Virus record (IMG/VR): IMGVR_UViG_3300030430_001978 | Coordinates: 1-34,218 of that record | Reading direction: 5' to 3' (one strand) | Length of the DNA: 34,218 bases | Origin: a virus | Shown here: positions 30,963-34,218 of the stretch, piece after piece | Position numbering within the stretch: the stretch's first letter is position 1 | How the letters are laid out: each line of letters opens with the position of its first letter | Program-made: the position numbers and the translations under genes | Notes under the pieces: generated by a model | The model's database searches: none | Told to the model about the DNA's origin: nothing | Seen by the model: only the letters and a program-made list of their open reading frames with translations

Positions 30963-33188
30963 CTATCTCCAAATTTTAGGCTCATTATCTATCATGCTTT
31001 GTAAGTTATTTATATTTTTACTAGCATAATCATAAAAAGCATTTATATTATCGTTAATTATTATATTACTATAAATATCCTGCGAAACATACCATGATTG
31101 TTGATCAGGTATTTGTAGGTTTGTATACTGATTAAATTGTGGTACATACCCTATTAAAGCAACTAAACTTGATTCATCACTATATTCTCCTGTAGCTTGT
31201 TGTTCTTCTTGCATTTCTTCTTGTTGTGCTTCTATATTTTGTGCTATTATTTGATCTGCTATTTGATCTGCTTCAGATGCGGTCATAACTCCGCTTATAG
31301 CAGTATCAATCTCACCCTGAACGTTTTGTACTTGTACGTCTGCCATTACTATTTCTGTGCCTCCATCAATGTTGTTCATTGGTGTAATATTTACACTCAC
31401 AGATCCACCAATATCACTACTCATAGATAACACCTGATTATTTTGTGCAGTAGCACTAGCAAACTGATCTGAAATACTAGGAGACGATGTTGTGCTAATA
31501 CCACCGCCTATAGTGTTAGATGTGTTTTGGGTATTTAAATTTGAAGTATTCGATGAAGTAGTATTATTTTGACTTGATACATCTCCATGATTAACACTAT
31601 TACTTGCAGCACGTAAAGCATTCTTAACAACGCTTAAAGCTACAGTTCTAAGTTTATTTTTACCACTCGGTGTATCTTCTTCAACAATTTCTAATTCTTC
31701 TAATACATCATCTTCTTCTAATATTTCTTCTTCTACTTCGGCTAAAGTTTCTTCTTGTAGTTCTTCGAACACTTCTTCTACAATATCTTCTTCAAATATT
31801 TCTTCTCTATATTCTTCCTCTGGCTCCTCTCTTTCAACTATCCTTTCTTCTCTATCCTCATTACGTTGTTCTCTCCTTTCTTCTTCAAACCACGTATCTA
31901 ATTCTTCTATTGTTTCTATAACTAAAAAATTTTCTGGTTCTGAATAATCTTCAACAAATAAAGTTTCTTGCAAAACGAATTGTTCTATTAAAATTTCATC
32001 TTGATGTGGTGTTTCATGTCTGGGGTGGAAGTCGTCTATAAAAGGTAATGGCTCTGGTTCAAAAAATATAATTAATTCTTCTGGTTCTGGACCACTAAAA
32101 AACTGTTCAAAATTATCTTCTCCAAATTCTTCAAAAGGTGGGAAAATATCTTCTTCAAAAACCTCTACTATGTTAAATGGTTCATCATGGTGATGCTGAT
32201 GATGATCTTCTTGTATAAAAATACCTGTAGCAAACTGTTCTTGTTCATCTATAAAACCATAGTTAACTTGTTCGTCATCAAAAAAAGCTACTGATTCTCG
32301 CTGCCTATATCCGGGACAAAATGGTGCATATTGAGGATCTTCTCTGCATTGTTCATCATCATAAGCTTCCCAATAGTTAGGGCATGATTGACTATAAAGC
32401 TGACTTATATTACATTGTTGATTTAAAAAAGCATCTGCATATCCTGCACAGCTACTATTATTTAATGGATTAGAACAATCAATACCATTACCGCTACCTA
32501 CTCCGTATAAACTTCCACCACCCTCAAGCAAAGTATTAGAAGATGTATTATTCCAGTTAGTATTTACACAAGCACTACTATTTGTTGTGCCTGTATTACA
32601 CTCATCGTGAAATAAATATTGATAAACTTGAGTAGAATTAGCACCTACCTCACCTATAATTACATCATGATTAATAATATCTAATTCATCATATCTATAC
32701 TCGAAAGTATTATTTGGATAAAGTATTACTTCAAAACTATTATCAGAGTTACGATTATATTCACGCATATCATACCAACCAAATATCATCTTAGTATTAT
32801 CCCCCCAAGACTTCATACGAGAGTTGCTATCTCTTATAAGGTCAGTCCAAAAGGGAAACATAGTATATGTATATTGAGAGCCTATAGGGTCAGGGGTGTA
32901 ATCACCACAATAATTATTATAATTTATATTGCCTGTGCCTAGACCGAAGTGTAGACAGCCATTAGTTGCCATTCGAGCTTTGTCGAAAGTTTGACCATAA
33001 AAAGTAAAATTAAATGTTAAATCTATCGAAGTAGATAGTTGATCATCACCAACTTCATAAGCTAACTCTCCTTCAAAATTATTAGCATTTTTTTGTAGTT
33101 GATAAAGGTCTTGATTAGCTTCGTATATATATTGTGCCTGTATATTTAAACACAAACATATTACCCACCATAGAGTTCTTTTTTGCAT
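30963..33188 (-). CDS. Secreted/surface nidogen-like protein with Cys motifs (741 aa)
   Basis: An N-terminal signal peptide (MQKRTLWWVICLCLNIQAQ) is followed by a nidogen-like (NIDO) domain at about residues 45-190 with MFPFWTDLI, MIFGWYDM and a NSFEVILYPNNTFEYRY stretch. Then come repeated Cys motifs of the form C-x-NPL-S-CAGY and QC-SQLYSQSCPNY, and a very acidic Glu/Phe-rich region (about 300-510). A Ser/Asn/Thr-rich segment and a Gln-rich C-terminus complete it. Secretion suggests presentation at the cell envelope or virion surface. It overlaps the upstream gene by 28 bases and lacks its own Shine-Dalgarno. A tail fibre or receptor-blocking role are possible; no phage NIDO function is established. 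Confidence 0.65.
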   Translation of the reverse strand: MQKRTLWWVICLCLNIQAQYIYEANQDLYQLQKNANNFEGELAYEVGDDQLSTSIDLTFNFTFYGQTFDKARMATNGCLHFGLGTGNINYNNYCGDYTPDPIGSQYTYTMFPFWTDLIRDSNSRMKSWGDNTKMIFGWYDMREYNRNSDNSFEVILYPNNTFEYRYDELDIINHDVIIGEVGANSTQVYQYLFHDECNTGTTNSSACVNTNWNNTSSNTLLEGGGSLYGVGSGNGIDCSNPLNNSSCAGYADAFLNQQCNISQLYSQSCPNYWEAYDDEQCREDPQYAPFCPGYRQRESVAFFDDEQVNYGFIDEQEQFATGIFIQEDHHQHHHDEPFNIVEVFEEDIFPPFEEFGEDNFEQFFSGPEPEELIIFFEPEPLPFIDDFHPRHETPHQDEILIEQFVLQETLFVEDYSEPENFLVIETIEELDTWFEEERREQRNEDREERIVEREEPEEEYREEIFEEDIVEEVFEELQEETLAEVEEEILEEDDVLEELEIVEEDTPSGKNKLRTVALSVVKNALRAASNSVNHGDVSSQNNTTSSNTSNLNTQNTSNTIGGGISTTSSPSISDQFASATAQNNQVLSMSSDIGGSVSVNITPMNNIDGGTEIVMADVQVQNVQGEIDTAISGVMTASEADQIADQIIAQNIEAQQEEMQEEQQATGEYSDESSLVALIGYVPQFNQYTNLQIPDQQSWYVSQDIYSNIIINDNINAFYDYASKNINNLQSMIDNEPKIWR

Positions 33189-34218
33189 TGTGATTTAGTT
33201 TTAGTTTTACTGGTTGTAACTTTGCTAAACAAACCAACAACGTCAGCTTGAATTTTATCTCTTTTAGGATTACGTTCTTTTGTACAAGACTCTAAAAATT
33301 CATTTTCATATAATTCTTTATCTGGTCTTTTTTGTGGATTTGCTAACCATAATGCTTTTGCTTCTTCACCTATTTTACCTTCGTATGGTGCTGGTGTACC
33401 AGCTTCCCACATAGCTTTAAATACTCTTTCATCTTGAGCTAATAAAGATATAGCTGCAACTTTCATACCCATATCATATAAATATTTAGAAAGTTTAAGC
33501 CTTTCGCAATTCATATCTCGAACTGACTTACCGCCACTTAAACCAAATACTTGTCCTTGAAAAGCACCGGATACACCTGTGGTACATAAATCTTGTGAAT
33601 ATGACATTATAGATGGTGCGATAGCTGATGCTGGTGGAGCCTCTGACTTAATTTCCTGTCTTATAGTCTGGGTAGAATTAGATTCATTAATATTTCTGTT
33701 AGTATTATCTGAAACTGTATTGTTGTTGTTTTGATTTACATTGTTAGTTTGTACATTAGATTCTGATGTAGATTGATTTATATTAGTATTTGTATTTTCA
33801 GAAGTGCTTGTTGAAGTATTTACATTTGTATTATTTACAGTTTGATTTACCGTTGAATTTACGTTACTCGTAGATGTAGAGGTGTTTATGTTTGTATTTG
33901 TGTTCGATGTCGTACTTGTTGCTGTTGATGTTGATGTATTAACATTTGTATTAACATTTGTATTTTGATTTGTATTTATATTAGTATTTGATGATGTATT
34001 ATTGTTCGTTGATACATTGGTATTCGTTGAAACATTTGTATTACTTGTTGTCGTATTATTTGTGTTGACATTCGTATTGCTGTTAGTGTTTGTGTTATTT
34101 GTCGTTGTTTCGTTCGTTGTATAAAGATTATTATTTTCGCAGTATTGCGTACCATTATCACAAGCTGTACCAGTTTGTTGCGTAGATTGAGAACTAGCAA
34201 CAGTGCTAAACCCTGCTA
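33161..34218 (-). CDS. Asn/Thr/Ser-rich repeat protein, 5' end beyond window
   Basis: Frame checked codon by codon: no stop from 33608 to 34218, so the gene runs off the right edge, not from the internal ATG at 33607. Visible are 352 codons. Order: a short part with two Cys (NNNECYQTGNDC-like), about 150 residues of Asn/Thr/Ser/Val repeats (NTNVNTN, TSTSTNV), a Pro/Ala link (SEAPPASAIAPS), then a compact C-terminal domain with five Cys (SQDLCTTGVSG, VRDMNCERLKLSKY, FLESC, SQCKKELYGG). It is upstream of and overlaps the nidogen-like gene. A surface or secreted role is inferred; an N-terminal signal would lie outside the window. Confidence 0.8.
   Translation of the reverse strand, partial: AGFSTVASSQSTQQTGTACDNGTQYCENNNLYTTNETTTNNTNTNSNTNVNTNNTTTSNTNVSTNTNVSTNNNTSSNTNINTNQNTNVNTNVNTSTSTATSTTSNTNTNINTSTSTSNVNSTVNQTVNNTNVNTSTSTSENTNTNINQSTSESNVQTNNVNQNNNNTVSDNTNRNINESNSTQTIRQEIKSEAPPASAIAPSIMSYSQDLCTTGVSGAFQGQVFGLSGGKSVRDMNCERLKLSKYLYDMGMKVAAISLLAQDERVFKAMWEAGTPAPYEGKIGEEAKALWLANPQKRPDKELYENEFLESCTKERNPKRDKIQADVVGLFSKVTTSKTKTKSQCKKELYGG
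33668..34125 (-). repeat. Low-complexity Asn/Thr/Ser codon repeat tract
   Basis: About 450 bases built from degenerate AAT/AAC, ACT/ACA and GTA codons that encode N-T-N, V-N-T and S-T-S units. The repeats create misleading open frames in other registers. Confidence 0.7.

Noticed and set aside
33976-34200. A 74-codon minus-strand open frame
   Set aside because: It is out of frame with the continuous Asn/Thr-rich gene and arises from its repeat codons.
1-34218. CRISPR array, insertion sequence or integration site
   Set aside because: No regularly spaced repeats, transposase, terminal inverted repeats or integrase were seen.

Overview
The window looks like part of the genome of a lytic-type tailed phage, most likely a podovirus-like phage of an AT-rich marine bacterium such as a SAR11-type alphaproteobacterium. 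The support is a family A DNA polymerase, a compact genome with overlapping and stop-start coupled genes, a lysozyme plus overlapping Rz/Rz1 spanins, a P22 gp10-like stabilisation protein, large late structural proteins and a low overall GC content. The host is inferred from base composition and gene style only. No terminase, portal, major capsid, RNA polymerase or integrase lies in the window, so both ends run into unseen genome.

Left part (1-6000, all minus strand): small early or accessory genes. They include two zinc-finger miniproteins, a MazG-like pyrophosphohydrolase, a DUF3846-like protein, a DUF932 protein, a VRR-NUC nuclease and several unknowns. Six intergenic regions, five here and one at the head of the replication genes, carry the same element. 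It is a GTAAA-N4-TTTAC dyad, complete or partial, that overlaps a -35-like TTTACT placed 17 bp from a -10-like hexamer. I read it as a family of minus-strand promoters or operators. One 376-base gap (643-1018) is GC-richer than its neighbours, holds no gene and has extensive stem and pseudoknot potential, so it is a candidate structured RNA.

Middle left (6000-16755, minus): the replication and nucleotide module. In transcription order it holds two conserved phage proteins, a probable ssDNA-binding or replication accessory protein, an archaeo-eukaryotic (TOTE-type) primase, a 45-residue membrane miniprotein, an AlkB-like dioxygenase, a UvrD-like helicase, a SAM methyltransferase, a 5-hmdU DNA kinase helical-domain protein, a thymidylate synthase-like enzyme, a DUF1599/Nmad1-like protein, DNA polymerase A, a 53-residue zinc ribbon, a sigma-region-4-like HTH protein and a VRR-NUC nuclease. 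The run from methyltransferase to Nmad1-like protein resembles a thymine hypermodification cassette. The polymerase has Leu at the position equivalent to E. coli Pol I Phe762.

Centre (16756-18371): a divergent regulatory gap, then the only plus-strand gene, an SNF2-type helicase. It converges on the late genes with interlocking stop codons inside a palindrome.

Right part (18368-34218, minus): late genes. Read in transcription order from the right edge they are an Asn/Thr-rich protein that is open at the window end, a secreted nidogen-like Cys-motif protein, a one-TM coiled-coil protein (holin candidate), a 51-residue protein, Rz/Rz1, a staphylococcal-nuclease-like protein, a T4-type lysozyme, a gp10-like structural protein, a small structural protein, a basic DUF6321-like protein and five large structural or ejection-type proteins. 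Four genes not obvious from long open frames were found by hand: the partial gene at 1-55 and the small genes at 6282-6443, 13424-13561 and 30458-30613. The true reading frame of the right-edge gene was also established.
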